The notes under the pieces: generated by a model
What the model was told of the DNA's origin: nothing
Database searches by the model: none
The model's input: only the letters and a program-made list of their open reading frames with translations
Origin: Pseudomonas sp.
GTDB taxonomy: Bacteria; Pseudomonadota; Gammaproteobacteria; Pseudomonadales; Pseudomonadaceae
Length of the DNA: 64,000 nt
Direction of reading: 5' to 3'
Assembly (NCBI RefSeq): GCF_030683065.1
Contig: NZ_JAUXMX010000007.1
Coordinates: 227,798-291,797 of the forward strand
Program-made: the position numbers and the translations under genes
In this document: positions 39,505-48,075 of the stretch, piece after piece
How positions within the stretch are numbered: the first letter of the stretch is position 1
Layout of the letters: every line of letters begins with the position of its first letter

Positions 39505-40095
39505 TTAGCGCGGGTTCAGCTCGATCAGGCAGCAGAGGCCGGCATCCCCGACCTGCACCTGCAGCTCGGCCAAGCCGGCGGCCCGCTCGATCCGCAGGCA
39601 GTCGTAATGCCCCAGGCGAGCCGCACGGCCATCATCGAGGCGCACGTCGAGCGTCTGCGCGGCGCTGAACACCAGCACGACAGGCGCCGAACTGAATAGT
39701 CGCTGCGGGCGCTCCAGGGTCAGCCACTGCAGGCGCGCCGCATAACGCTGCGGCGCATAGATCAGATTGAAATCGCGAATGGCGCCGCCGAGCAGATGGC
39801 ACTCCACCCGACTGTCACCGCAAAAGGCCAAGGGATCAAACGACAACAAGGGCCGCGACAGTTCGCCGTCGATCCGCAACTGCATGCCGTCGCCTTCCAG
39901 CACACTGATGATGCGCTGGTAGCCGGGGAAGGCGGAGAAACCGCCCGACTCGCCGATATCGGCGATCGACAGGCGCCAGCCGAAGCCGTCCAGGCCTTCA
40001 CCCCGGTCACGAGCGATTTCCAGGGTGCTGCCCGCACCATTCTTCCACGGCATGCGCGGATAGTCGGCCGCACGCAGGATCTGCATCCGGCTCAT
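39505..40095 (-). CDS. hutD: HutD family protein
   Basis: Cupin-like protein of 196 residues, starting MSRMQILRAADYPRMPWKNG, associated with proteobacterial hut operons. In P. fluorescens HutD acts as a governor that limits hut expression at high urocanate; a catalytic role is not established. It overlaps hutC by 4 bases (ATGA), forming hutC-hutD. Confidence 0.9.
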   Translation of the reverse strand: MSRMQILRAADYPRMPWKNGAGSTLEIARDRGEGLDGFGWRLSIADIGESGGFSAFPGYQRIISVLEGDGMQLRIDGELSRPLLSFDPLAFCGDSRVECHLLGGAIRDFNLIYAPQRYAARLQWLTLERPQRLFSSAPVVLVFSAAQTLDVRLDDGRAARLGHYDCLRIERAAGLAELQVQVGDAGLCCLIELNPR

Positions 40096-40862
40096 GAACC
40101 GAAACGCCCCTCCAGACGATGCCGTGAACCCGGATGCACCAAGCGCGCCGAGGTCACCGCCTGCGGCCCCGACCAGGTGCGCCGGCGAATCAGCAGGCAG
40201 GGCTCGCCGCGCTCGATCTGCAACAACCGGCATTCCTCGGCGTCGGCGAGAATTGCCTCGACCACATGCTCGCCTTCAGTCAGCGGCGCGACCCGCGACA
40301 GGTAGGCATAGGGCGTCATCTGAGTGAAGTCCTGCTTGAGGTAGTCCGGCGCCACCTCTGCATTGACGTAGCGATCCTCCAGCTGCACCGGCACCTCGTT
40401 TTCGTAGTGCACGATCAAGGAGTGGAAAACCTTCTGCCCTTCGCGCAGCGCCAGTGACATGGCCCGCTCCGGATTGGCCAACTCCTCGCCCAGGCGAATC
40501 AGCTTGCTCTGATGACGATGGCCACGGGCGGCGATCTCGTCAGCAATGTTGTTCACCGCGAACAGCGCCGAACGCCCCTTGGGCTCGGCGACAAAGGTGC
40601 CGACGCCCTGCATCCGCACCAGCAGGCCGTCATGGGTCAGTTCACGCAGGGCACGATTGATGGTCATGCGACTGAAGCCCAACTGCTCCACCAACTCGCT
40701 TTCCGAGGGCACCCGGTGGTGTGCCGGCCAGGCACCACTATGAATCTGCTGGACGATCATCTGCTTGACCTGGGCATACAGCGGCGCTGGGGCGTCACTG
40801 AGCTGGCCGACCAGCGCGGACGGCATCGAGAGTGCTTTTGTCACATGCTTCACCTTATGCAT
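40092..40862 (-). CDS. hutC: Histidine utilisation repressor HutC (GntR/HutC family)
   Basis: Transcriptional repressor of hut genes relieved by urocanate. The winged helix (PLYAQVKQMIVQQIHSGAW, RVPSESELVEQLGFSRMTINRAL) is followed by a UTRA effector domain (YLSRVAPLTEGEHVVEAILA). The start is uncertain: ATG at 40862 has a close GGAG, while a downstream GTG (VTKALSMPS) is also possible. Divergent from hutF over a shared operator. Confidence 0.93.
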   Translation of the reverse strand: MHKVKHVTKALSMPSALVGQLSDAPAPLYAQVKQMIVQQIHSGAWPAHHRVPSESELVEQLGFSRMTINRALRELTHDGLLVRMQGVGTFVAEPKGRSALFAVNNIADEIAARGHRHQSKLIRLGEELANPERAMSLALREGQKVFHSLIVHYENEVPVQLEDRYVNAEVAPDYLKQDFTQMTPYAYLSRVAPLTEGEHVVEAILADAEECRLLQIERGEPCLLIRRRTWSGPQAVTSARLVHPGSRHRLEGRFGS

Positions 40863-40907
40863 TGCTCCTTGTCGCCTGACCGGCAGTTTACCCACGCCAC
40901 AAACACC

Positions 40908-40923
40908 TGTATATGTATATACA
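40908..40923. promoter_or_regulatory. Likely HutC operator between hutC and hutF
   Basis: TGTATATG immediately overlaps the perfect palindrome TGTATATACA (40914-40923). It lies 28 bases before the hutF ATG and about 50 bases upstream of hutC, suiting autoregulation and control of hutF. Confidence 0.78.
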
Positions 40924-40951
40924 AATAAACACCAGCAGCTGGATTCGTATT

Positions 40952-42316
40952 ATGCCCGCATTCTTCGCGCCCCGCGCCCTGCTCGCCCACGGTTGGGCGC
41001 ACAACGTCCGCCTGGAAGTCAGCGCCTCCGGCCGCCTCGACAGTATCACCGTCGACGGCTCGGACGCTGGCGCCGAACGCCTGCGTGGCCCGCTGTTGCC
41101 GGGCATGCCGAACCTGCACTCGCACGCGTTCCAGCGCGCCATGGCCGGCCTCGCCGAAGTGGCCGGCAACCCCAACGACAGCTTCTGGACCTGGCGTGAG
41201 CTGATGTACCGCATGGTCGGCCAGCTCAACCCCGAACAGATCGAGATCATCGCCCGCCAGCTGTATATCGAGATGCTCAAGGCCGGCTACACCTCGGTCG
41301 CCGAATTCCACTACGTGCACCACGACCCGCAGGGGCAGCCCTATGCCGACCCGGCCGAACTGGCCCTGCGCATCAGCCAGGCGGCCCTCGATGCGGGCAT
41401 CGGCCTGACTCTGCTGCCGGTGCTCTACAGCCATTCCGGCTTCAGCGGCCAGGCCGCGCATCAGGGGCAGCGACGTTTTATCCACAGCAGCGACAGCTAC
41501 CTGGCGCTGCAGCAGCGCCTGCAGCCGCTGATCGAACAGCATCCAACCCAGCGCCTGGGCCTGTGTTTTCATTCGCTGCGCGCGGTCACCCAGGAACAGA
41601 TCGAGACCGTCCTGGCCGCAGCCGACGATCACAGCCCGATCCATATCCATATCGCCGAACAACAGAAGGAAGTCGACGACTGCCTGGCCTGGAGCGGCCG
41701 CCGCCCCCTGCAATGGCTGTACGAGCATGTGCCGGTGGACCCGCGCTGGTGCCTGGTGCACGCCACCCACGCGCAGGCCGACGAAGTCACTCTGATGGCG
41801 CGCAGTGGTGCCGTGGCCGGGCTGTGCCCGAGTACCGAGGCCAACCTCGGTGATGGCATCTTTCCGGCAGTCGACTTTCTCGCCCAAGGCGGGCGCCTGG
41901 GCATCGGTTCAGACAGCCATGTCTCGGTCAACATGACCGAAGAGCTGCGCTGGCTGGAATACGGCCAACGCCTGCGCGACCAGCGCCGTAACCGGCTGTA
42001 TCGCAGTGATCAGCCACTGATTGGCCGCAGTCTCTACGACGCCGCTTTGGCCGGTGGCGCCCAAGCGCTCGGCCAGCCAGTGGGTGTGCTGGCGGTCGGC
42101 AAGCGCGCCGACTGGTTGGTGCTGGATGGTGACGACCCTTATATCGCCACTGCCAGTGACGATGCCCTGCTCGGCCGCTGGCTGTTCGCCGGCAGCCAGC
42201 GGCAGATCTGCGATGTCATGGTTGGCGGCCGCTGGGTGGTGCGTGACGGTCAGCATGCCGGCGAGCTGGAAAGCGCCAGGGCCTTTGCCCGGGTGCTGCG
42301 CGAACTGCTGGGTTGA
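40952..42316 (+). CDS. hutF: Formimidoylglutamate deiminase
   Basis: Amidohydrolase turning formiminoglutamate into N-formylglutamate, the step that feeds HutG. The 454-residue protein has the HxH zinc motif in GMPNLHSHAFQRAMAGL, IHIHIAEQQKEV, LVHATHA and GIGSDSHVSVNMTEELRWLE. The ATG at 40952 gives the family N-terminus (MPAFFAPRALL). With hutG present, the window encodes the five-enzyme route to glutamate, formate and ammonia. Confidence 0.95.
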   Translation: MPAFFAPRALLAHGWAHNVRLEVSASGRLDSITVDGSDAGAERLRGPLLPGMPNLHSHAFQRAMAGLAEVAGNPNDSFWTWRELMYRMVGQLNPEQIEIIARQLYIEMLKAGYTSVAEFHYVHHDPQGQPYADPAELALRISQAALDAGIGLTLLPVLYSHSGFSGQAAHQGQRRFIHSSDSYLALQQRLQPLIEQHPTQRLGLCFHSLRAVTQEQIETVLAAADDHSPIHIHIAEQQKEVDDCLAWSGRRPLQWLYEHVPVDPRWCLVHATHAQADEVTLMARSGAVAGLCPSTEANLGDGIFPAVDFLAQGGRLGIGSDSHVSVNMTEELRWLEYGQRLRDQRRNRLYRSDQPLIGRSLYDAALAGGAQALGQPVGVLAVGKRADWLVLDGDDPYIATASDDALLGRWLFAGSQRQICDVMVGGRWVVRDGQHAGELESARAFARVLRELLG

Positions 42317-42349
42317 ACGCATCGGTAGCGTGGCAGCGACGCCGACCTC

Positions 42350-42426
42350 GTAGCCCCTATAAGCACTAGCGCAATCCGGGAGCTGCTGTTCTGGCACCAG
42401 ACTTCCCCGGATTGCATCCGGGCTAC
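42350..42426. repeat. Double inverted repeat downstream of hutF
   Basis: Outer arms GTAGCCC (42350-42356) and GGGCTAC (42420-42426) enclose inner arms GCAATCCGGG (42371-42380) and CCCGGATTGC (42406-42415). The CCCGGATTGCATCCGGGCTA portion is a familiar pseudomonad intergenic repeat. It may also end hutF and blc transcripts. Confidence 0.7.
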
Positions 42427-42482
42427 AAAAAACACCGCTCTTTTGGCTTTACGTGAGCGGCATTGCCCTCGCTGGGCGTTTC

Positions 42483-43043
42483 TCAGGGCGGAGGCAGTTG
42501 GTCATCTGGCGTGCGCCAGATCAGCGCATCGGTGTCGTAGCCTTGGCTGCGCGCGACGTCCAGCAACTGGTCGCGCATGGCCGGCGCCACCTGCGGGGTA
42601 CGCGTCAGCAACCACAGGTAGTCGCGGTTCGGGTGACCCACCAGCGCGCTCTGGTAATCGTCATCCAGGTAAAGCACCCAATACTCGCCCTTGGCTACGC
42701 CCGGCAGCAGATTGCTGAACCAGTTATCGAAGCGCACCCACAGCTTGTCGGTCTGGCCCGCCACCTGCGGCACCGCCTGCCCCTTGGCCTCCTGCCATTC
42801 CCCCTCAAGGGTGCGGCAGCGATTGGTCACGCCAATGCTACCGTCGTCCTGCAGGTCATAACGCGCCTCGGACTGCGCGCAGTTACGCTGGAAGAACATG
42901 GGCAGTCGCGCCAGCTCGTACCAAGTGCCCTGATAACGCTGCAGATCAACCTTGGCAACCGTTTTCGGCGGCACCACGCCGGTCCCGGAATTGGCGCAAC
43001 CCGCCAGCACTGCAATGGCTAACAACCCTGCTAATACACGCAT
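42483..43043 (-). CDS. blc: Outer-membrane lipocalin (Blc-like lipoprotein)
   Basis: Lipocalin lipoprotein of 186 residues that probably binds lysophospholipids or fatty acids at the outer membrane. The lipobox is LAGC (Cys16), and the lipocalin signature is YQGTWYELARLP. VLYLDDDYQSALVGHPNRDYLWLLTRTP-like strands complete the barrel. It lies 11 bases downstream of another small lipoprotein gene. Confidence 0.92.
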   Translation of the reverse strand: MRVLAGLLAIAVLAGCANSGTGVVPPKTVAKVDLQRYQGTWYELARLPMFFQRNCAQSEARYDLQDDGSIGVTNRCRTLEGEWQEAKGQAVPQVAGQTDKLWVRFDNWFSNLLPGVAKGEYWVLYLDDDYQSALVGHPNRDYLWLLTRTPQVAPAMRDQLLDVARSQGYDTDALIWRTPDDQLPPP

Positions 43044-43054
43044 TACCTACTCCC

Positions 43055-43309
43055 TTATTTCAGGCCTTTGCCCGAGAACATAACCACCTTGTCGCCGGCA
43101 TACTGCACGCTGATGACTGCCTCCTTGTCGCCCCAGGTACAGCTGGCGATACCCAGCGCAGCCGCACACTCGCCAGGCGCACCAAGCAGGCTTTCGACCT
43201 CAGCCTTACTCATCCCTGGCTTGAGCTTGGCGTAGTTTTCCTGGTTGACCTTGCCGCAAGCAGCCAGCAGCACACAACACAACAGCACGGCGAAATAGCG
43301 CAACGACAT
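43055..43309 (-). CDS. Small SmpA/OmlA-like lipoprotein
   Basis: An 84-residue lipoprotein with lipobox LAAC (Cys18). The mature segment KLKPGMSKAEVESLLGAPGE is the SmpA/OmlA (BamE-like) pattern, also seen in DUF3862. Two more cysteines (CAAALGIASC) may form a disulphide. Probably co-transcribed with blc. Its role is unknown. Confidence 0.8.
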   Translation of the reverse strand: MSLRYFAVLLCCVLLAACGKVNQENYAKLKPGMSKAEVESLLGAPGECAAALGIASCTWGDKEAVISVQYAGDKVVMFSGKGLK

Positions 43310-43362
43310 GGCGCAGGCTCCAGAGTTAAATGTGGGGAAACTCGCAACTGCCCGATTGGACG

Positions 43363-43965
43363 CTAGAAACGCGAGCCAGGTTCCTGCAAAAAAACCAATT
43401 CTTCTGCAGTAGACGGCCGACCAAGCGCGGCATTGCGATGGGGAAAACGCGCGAACCGGGCAATCACCTGACGATGCCGCTCGGCATAGTCCAGATAACC
43501 GGCAAACAATGGTTTTTCACTCTGCGCAGCGACGGACAGCAGGCGGGTGAAGCGACGCACTGCTTCGTCCTGCAGGAGAATATCTTCGGCGTGCTCCAGC
43601 ACCAGGTAGACGAACACCCGTTGCAGCGGTGTTAACGCCTCTTCCTGCTCCCCGTCCAGCCCGGCGAGCACCAGTTGCCGGGCCAAGCCATCAGCGGCGA
43701 AAGCCTGCGGGCTATCGCGAAAAACCATCCGCGGCAACTGATCCAGCAGCAGGGTCAGCGCCAACCAGCCGTGCGGTGAGTCAGCCCAGTCGGCCAACTC
43801 ACCGGCCAGCGCCTGCGCCACCAGCCCGCCAAAGCGCTCACGGGCCTCGGCATCCTGGCTATCCTGCTTGCCGAACCACAGCGCGGAACGCGCCGCAGCC
43901 ACCTCGGCAGCCGTTGTACCGGTACCGAACCACCAGTCGAGCAACGGCTGCCAAGGCGTGTTCAT
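43363..43965 (-). CDS. DUF924 family protein
   Basis: An all-helical 200-residue protein of the DUF924 family. It shows LLDWWFG at the start, WLALTLLLDQLPRMVFRDSP in the middle, and FARFPHRNAALGRPSTAEELVFL at the end, all characteristic of the family. TPR-like helical packing has been noted for members, but no activity is established. It starts 3 bases after the fbp stop, so it is probably in the fbp transcript. Confidence 0.88.
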   Translation of the reverse strand: MNTPWQPLLDWWFGTGTTAAEVAAARSALWFGKQDSQDAEARERFGGLVAQALAGELADWADSPHGWLALTLLLDQLPRMVFRDSPQAFAADGLARQLVLAGLDGEQEEALTPLQRVFVYLVLEHAEDILLQDEAVRRFTRLLSVAAQSEKPLFAGYLDYAERHRQVIARFARFPHRNAALGRPSTAEELVFLQEPGSRF

Positions 43966-43968
43966 GGA

Positions 43969-44976
43969 TCACTCTTGATGGTAAGCGGTCACGCGCTCGA
44001 CTTCTTCCTTGGAACCCAGGAATACCGGCACCCGCTGGTGCAGGGAGGTCGGCTGGATATCGAGAATACGCTGGGTACCATTGGTTGCAGCGCCGCCCGC
44101 CTGCTCGATGATGAAGGACATCGGATTGGCCTCGTACATCAAGCGCAGCTTGCCGGGCATCGAAGGATCGCGATCATCGCGCGGGTACATGAACAGGCCG
44201 CCGCGGGTGAGGATGCGGTGCACGTCGGCAACCATCGAGGCGATCCAGCGCATGTTGTAGTTCTTTTCCAGCGGCCCGCTTTCACCGGCCAGCAACTCGC
44301 TCACATAACGCTGCACCGGTGCTTCCCAGTGGCGCTGATTGGACATGTTGACCGCGAATTCCTGGGTGGTTTCCGGCACCTTGATGTCGTCGTGGGTCAG
44401 TACGAAGCTGCCCAGTTCGCGATCCAGGGTAAAGCCTTTGACGCCGTTGCCCAGGGTCAGCAGCAGCATGGTCTGCGGACCATAAATCGCATAACCGGCG
44501 GCTACCTGCTCGGTACCCGGCTGCAGGAATGCTTCTTCGCCAAGATCGCCCGTGGCACCGTTGCGATCGGGGCAACGCAGCACCGAGAAGATCGTGCCCA
44601 CCGAGACGTTGACGTCAATGTTGGAGGAGCCATCCAGCGGGTCGAATACCAGCAGATACGCGCCTTTCGGGTAGCGCCCGGGAATCTGGTAGGCCTTGTC
44701 CATCTCTTCCGACGCCATGCCGGCCAAGTGGCCGCCCCACTCGTTAGCTTCGAGGAGGATCTCATTGGACATTACATCAAGCTTTTTCTGCACTTCACCC
44801 TGCACGTTCTCGGTACCCATGCTGCCAAGCACGTCGTCCAGCGCGCCCTTGGACACCGCATGGCTGATGGCCTTGCACGCCCGCGCCACTACTTCGATAA
44901 GAAAACGCAGATCAGCGGGAGTGTTGTGGCAGCGGGTCTGTTCGATCAGATAGCGGCTCAGGGTAACGCGGGACAT
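43969..44976 (-). CDS. fbp: Fructose-1,6-bisphosphatase, class 1
   Basis: Gluconeogenic phosphatase, 335 residues. The metal site [14 protein letters not shown] and the class 1 signature GGLFMYPRD are intact. It supplies fructose-6-phosphate, which is also the entry metabolite for alginate made by the downstream cluster, though the two are separate transcripts. Confidence 0.97.
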   Translation of the reverse strand: MSRVTLSRYLIEQTRCHNTPADLRFLIEVVARACKAISHAVSKGALDDVLGSMGTENVQGEVQKKLDVMSNEILLEANEWGGHLAGMASEEMDKAYQIPGRYPKGAYLLVFDPLDGSSNIDVNVSVGTIFSVLRCPDRNGATGDLGEEAFLQPGTEQVAAGYAIYGPQTMLLLTLGNGVKGFTLDRELGSFVLTHDDIKVPETTQEFAVNMSNQRHWEAPVQRYVSELLAGESGPLEKNYNMRWIASMVADVHRILTRGGLFMYPRDDRDPSMPGKLRLMYEANPMSFIIEQAGGAATNGTQRILDIQPTSLHQRVPVFLGSKEEVERVTAYHQE

Positions 44977-45065
44977 GGATGGCTCCGGGAGGGAAAGAAA
45001 TCACAGGCAGTTTAACCCTTTACGTGCGGTAGCGCCTCCGCCCTGGGATGGATGGCCACAGCGCT

Positions 45066-46748
45066 TCATACTTGCGCGCAGACCTGCACGCGGTTGCGTC
45101 CCGCCCGCTTGGCCTCGTATAGCGCAACATCCGCCGCGTGCAGCAGCTCATCCAGCGCGTGCCCTTGCGCCGGCCACATGGCCAGACCTGCAGACAACGT
45201 CACCGCGCGCACACCGCTGCGGGTAGGCAACGGGCGGCTCGCCAGGCCCTGACAAATCGACTCCAGACGCTGGCGCGCCTCCTGCACATCGACACCGGGC
45301 AGGACCAGCAAGAACTCCTCGCCACCAATGCGAAACACCGCATCCGAGGCCCGCAGACTGCTCAGCAAGTGTTGCGCCACACCCTTGAGCACATCATCGC
45401 CTTCCAGATGGCCATGCTCATCGTTAAGCAACTTGAAATGATCGAGATCGACCAGAGCCAAGGCCACCGACGTTCGCTCACGCTCGGCGCGGGCCTGCTC
45501 GCGATTGAAGAACTCGTCCAGATAGCGACGGTTGTACAAGCCGGTCAACGGATCGCGCAGCGCCTGCTCCCGCAACTGTTCATGCAGCCTGGAAATCGTG
45601 CGCAGACGGTCCTCGCTGACGACCAACGCCTCAGCCAGTTTCAACTCGCCGACATGGCGCTGAGTAACATCGCGCAGGTAGAGCATTTGTCCCAGAACGA
45701 TGGTGCCATTGCGAGTAACCCGCTCGATCGCCCGTAGGCGCACCTCGAAATAGCGTGCGGAATTCGCCAGAGCGAGCAATTGATCTGCAGCGGCAGGGTC
45801 CTGGCGCCGCATCAGCCCCTGCAAGTCCCGACCGAACACCGGCCAATCGGCCAACTTGCGACCCTGCCAATCCTTGCTCAGGCCCGCCAGCTTGAGCGCC
45901 TCCAGGTTCGCCTCGATCACCCGCATCTGCGGATCCACCACCAGCACCGGGTCGGGCAAGGCCTCCAACAGCAAGTGCCGCGCCACGGGCAGCAAATCGA
46001 ACAAGCGCACACTGACAATCAGCCAGGTAAACGCCAGTAGGCTGAAGGTAAAGCTGAAGGGGGTCGGGTCAAAACCGAACAACGTCCAGCCGAAGCCGAC
46101 ATAACTGATGTTCGCCAGCCAAGGCACTGCGGTGAGCACCACGAAGGCCAGGTAATGGCGACGATGAACGCCATTACTGAAGACCGCCGCACGGATCACC
46201 ACCCCCATGCTGAAGGCCATGAATAGATAGATGTAAACCGCAGCCGCGTAGAACAGCGGGCCATGCTGATAACGCACCGGCGACCCTGGCTCGACCGAGA
46301 GCGCGGCTGTCCCCGCGCCGTAGAACAAGGCATGCCAGGGATTGCTCAGGGCCACCAGCCAGATCGCCACCGGCACCACCGTCAGCCCCAGCGTGTGGCG
46401 CAACAAAAGCGGCTGACGCACGCTGTTGACATACTGATAGAGGAATACCGACCAGAAAGCCGGCACCAGAAGGATGCCCGGCCACGCCATACTCGCCCAG
46501 AACACCTTGCAGTCGGTCGCCTGCGCCGCCATTTCCAGCGCGGCAGCGAGCATCCACCAGAGGCTGGCGGCATGCAGCAGGATAAAACTCTCGCGCCCGG
46601 GGAAGTAGCGCTGCCGGGTGACCCAGCGCATCAGCAACAGCACCCCGACGCAGACCATGCCGGTCAGCGCCACCGGCACACTCAGCGCCCAACCCGAACC
46701 GGCACACAGACTCACTGGCGCGCAGCCAGGCAACGTCCGGCGGGACAC
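45066..46748 (-). CDS. Diguanylate cyclase with 7TM sensor, PAS and GGDEF domains
   Basis: Predicted c-di-GMP synthase of about 560 residues. The N-terminal ~240 residues carry seven hydrophobic helices like the 7TM domain of some histidine kinases. A PAS-like domain follows (about 250-370, PDPVLVVDPQMRVIEANLEA). The GGDEF domain (DPLTGLYNRRYLDEFF, LVDLDHFKLLNDEHGHLEGD) has an intact GGEEF active motif. No RxxD inhibitory site is evident just upstream. Start uncertain: GTG at 46748 and GTG at 46715 are both possible and neither has a clear ribosome site. c-di-GMP from such enzymes is what Alg44 reads. Confidence 0.88.
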   Translation of the reverse strand: MSRRTLPGCAPVSLCAGSGWALSVPVALTGMVCVGVLLLMRWVTRQRYFPGRESFILLHAASLWWMLAAALEMAAQATDCKVFWASMAWPGILLVPAFWSVFLYQYVNSVRQPLLLRHTLGLTVVPVAIWLVALSNPWHALFYGAGTAALSVEPGSPVRYQHGPLFYAAAVYIYLFMAFSMGVVIRAAVFSNGVHRRHYLAFVVLTAVPWLANISYVGFGWTLFGFDPTPFSFTFSLLAFTWLIVSVRLFDLLPVARHLLLEALPDPVLVVDPQMRVIEANLEALKLAGLSKDWQGRKLADWPVFGRDLQGLMRRQDPAAADQLLALANSARYFEVRLRAIERVTRNGTIVLGQMLYLRDVTQRHVGELKLAEALVVSEDRLRTISRLHEQLREQALRDPLTGLYNRRYLDEFFNREQARAERERTSVALALVDLDHFKLLNDEHGHLEGDDVLKGVAQHLLSSLRASDAVFRIGGEEFLLVLPGVDVQEARQRLESICQGLASRPLPTRSGVRAVTLSAGLAMWPAQGHALDELLHAADVALYEAKRAGRNRVQVCAQV

Positions 46749-47038
46749 AGTCGCGACAGAGCATCATTCAATGACGGTAGAACACGGCAAGAACACATGC
46801 GTACGAAGCCATCCGGACCGAAGACGTTTATAGGAGACGGCAAAACTGCTGACCGCGCTAAAGATACTGCAAACCCTCAGGTTTTATGAGGGTTTTGTTA
46901 TGGCTGATGCATGCCAGCGCTCGACATGCTCACCGCCTCTGACAGCAAGAAAACCGACCAGCCGGCAGATGTTAGTTCACAAATACGCCAACGAGGCTAT
47001 CATCCTCCGCCGCCCAGCCAACACGCGCCCATAGCCCC
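46749..47038 (+). other. Divergent intergenic region with an unexplained terminator
   Basis: About 290 bases between the leftward cyclase and the rightward YkgJ-type gene. It contains a rightward terminator (46871-46895) with no upstream gene on that strand, so it may end a small RNA or an unseen leader. Confidence 0.4.
46871..46895 (+). terminator. Orphan rho-independent terminator
   Basis: Nine-bp stem AAACCCTCA (46871-46879) / TGAGGGTTT (46887-46895) with loop GGTTTTA, continuing into TTGTT. The T-rich side faces right. Confidence 0.75.
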
Positions 47039-47440
47039 ATGAAGAACAACCTGATTGCCGCCGCCGAACTCGACCGCCTGGACACCTGGGCCAAATACAC
47101 CAGCGACATGTGCCACAGCTGCATCTCAAGCTGTTGCACACTGCCGGTAGAGGCACGCATCGGCGACCTGATCCGCATCGGCGTAGTCGACGACTTCGAG
47201 CGCGGCGACCCGCCAAAAAACATCGCTAAACGCCTGCAAAAAGAAGGCATTATCGAGCGCTTCAACCAGAAATCAGGAATCTTCACCCTGACCCGCATGA
47301 GCAACAATGACTGCCTGTATCTGGATCGCAAGACGCGCTTGTGCACCATCTACGACAAGCGCCCGGACACCTGCCGCAACCACCCCAAGATCGGCCCGCG
47401 TCCCGGCTACTGCGCATACAAACCGAAAGCACTGAGCTGA
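47039..47440 (+). CDS. YkgJ family cysteine-cluster protein
   Basis: A 133-residue protein with the YkgJ-type metal-binding cysteine set: CHSCISSCC near residue 25, then CLYLDRKTRLCTIYDKRPDTC and a final C in RPGYCAYK. Such proteins bind zinc or an iron-sulfur cluster, but no reaction is established. It is the last gene before the alginate cluster. Confidence 0.85.
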   Translation: MKNNLIAAAELDRLDTWAKYTSDMCHSCISSCCTLPVEARIGDLIRIGVVDDFERGDPPKNIAKRLQKEGIIERFNQKSGIFTLTRMSNNDCLYLDRKTRLCTIYDKRPDTCRNHPKIGPRPGYCAYKPKALS

Positions 47441-48075
47441 GTTTCAACTCAGCTGACGCCCGCCATCAGCCCCCTCCTGCGAGCAAACAGCCCAAACGCT
47501 GACTGATCTGCGGGCGTCTCGCCGCAGCCGCACCTGGCTTGGCTTGACCTCAATAACGCGCAGACGGGGACTCGAATGGTCTGGGTCTGCTCGAAATGCT
47601 CGACGCCGCCGCATACTAACCAGCCCCCGCACCGCCGGATCGCCAGCCACGTGCCGTCGAGCGATAGACGTTTTTTTGACGAAATAAGCACGCCTAATCT
47701 TATTCCAATTCAATATCGACAACTTATTGACTATCCTCCGTGCGCTGATAGCTTAAGACCTGTTGGAAATGCCATTTTTGGAACTGTGTTAGCAACGACA
47801 GACACACGAAAAAAACCATAAAAAGATCCGCCCTCCCGCAATGAGATGGCAGCCCTCGCTTTGCTGCCCGTCTTGCTCGTTGTGGAAGTAGAAGCCCCTG
47901 CGTGGACCAACAAGAGGCTGTGAAAAGCCCTTAGTTGTACTCAGTACCGTTGTTCGCTTCATGTTCTTCACCACGTTAAGTGTGGCGAACCTTGATTACT
48001 GTCCTAACTGATTTCAACTGGCGCACGTCAGCGGTTTTGTGCGCCTGGAAGTTGATCACCACAGGGGATAAACCA
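47441..48075 (+). other. algD upstream region, about 635 bases without a gene
   Basis: No gene supported. The part from about 47660 to 47840 is clearly more AT-rich than the surroundings. Features are a candidate AlgU-type promoter (47720-47748), a hairpin GGCAGC / GCTGCC (47848-47868), and a nested hairpin using GTTCG and CGAAC (about 47952-47990) with CCAC/GTGG inside. A long leader before algD is also known in P. aeruginosa, where it hosts AlgR, AmrZ and other sites. Confidence 0.55.
47720..47748 (+). promoter_or_regulatory. Candidate AlgU (RpoE-like) promoter of algD
   Basis: CAACTT (47720-47725) and GCTGA (47744-47748) resemble the AlgU consensus GAACTT-N16/17-TCTGA with one mismatch in each box and a slightly long 18-base spacer. 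It would give a leader of about 320 bases, similar to that reported for P. aeruginosa algD. Weak on sequence alone. Confidence 0.3.

Noticed and set aside
47781..47806. GAACTG hexamer considered as an AlgU -35 box
   Set aside because: No TCTGA-like -10 lies 16-17 bases downstream, so the site at 47720 was preferred.
47987..48012. GAACCT considered as an AlgU -35 box close to algD
   Set aside because: The only CTGA downstream is at 14-15 bases, which is too short, and it would leave almost no leader.
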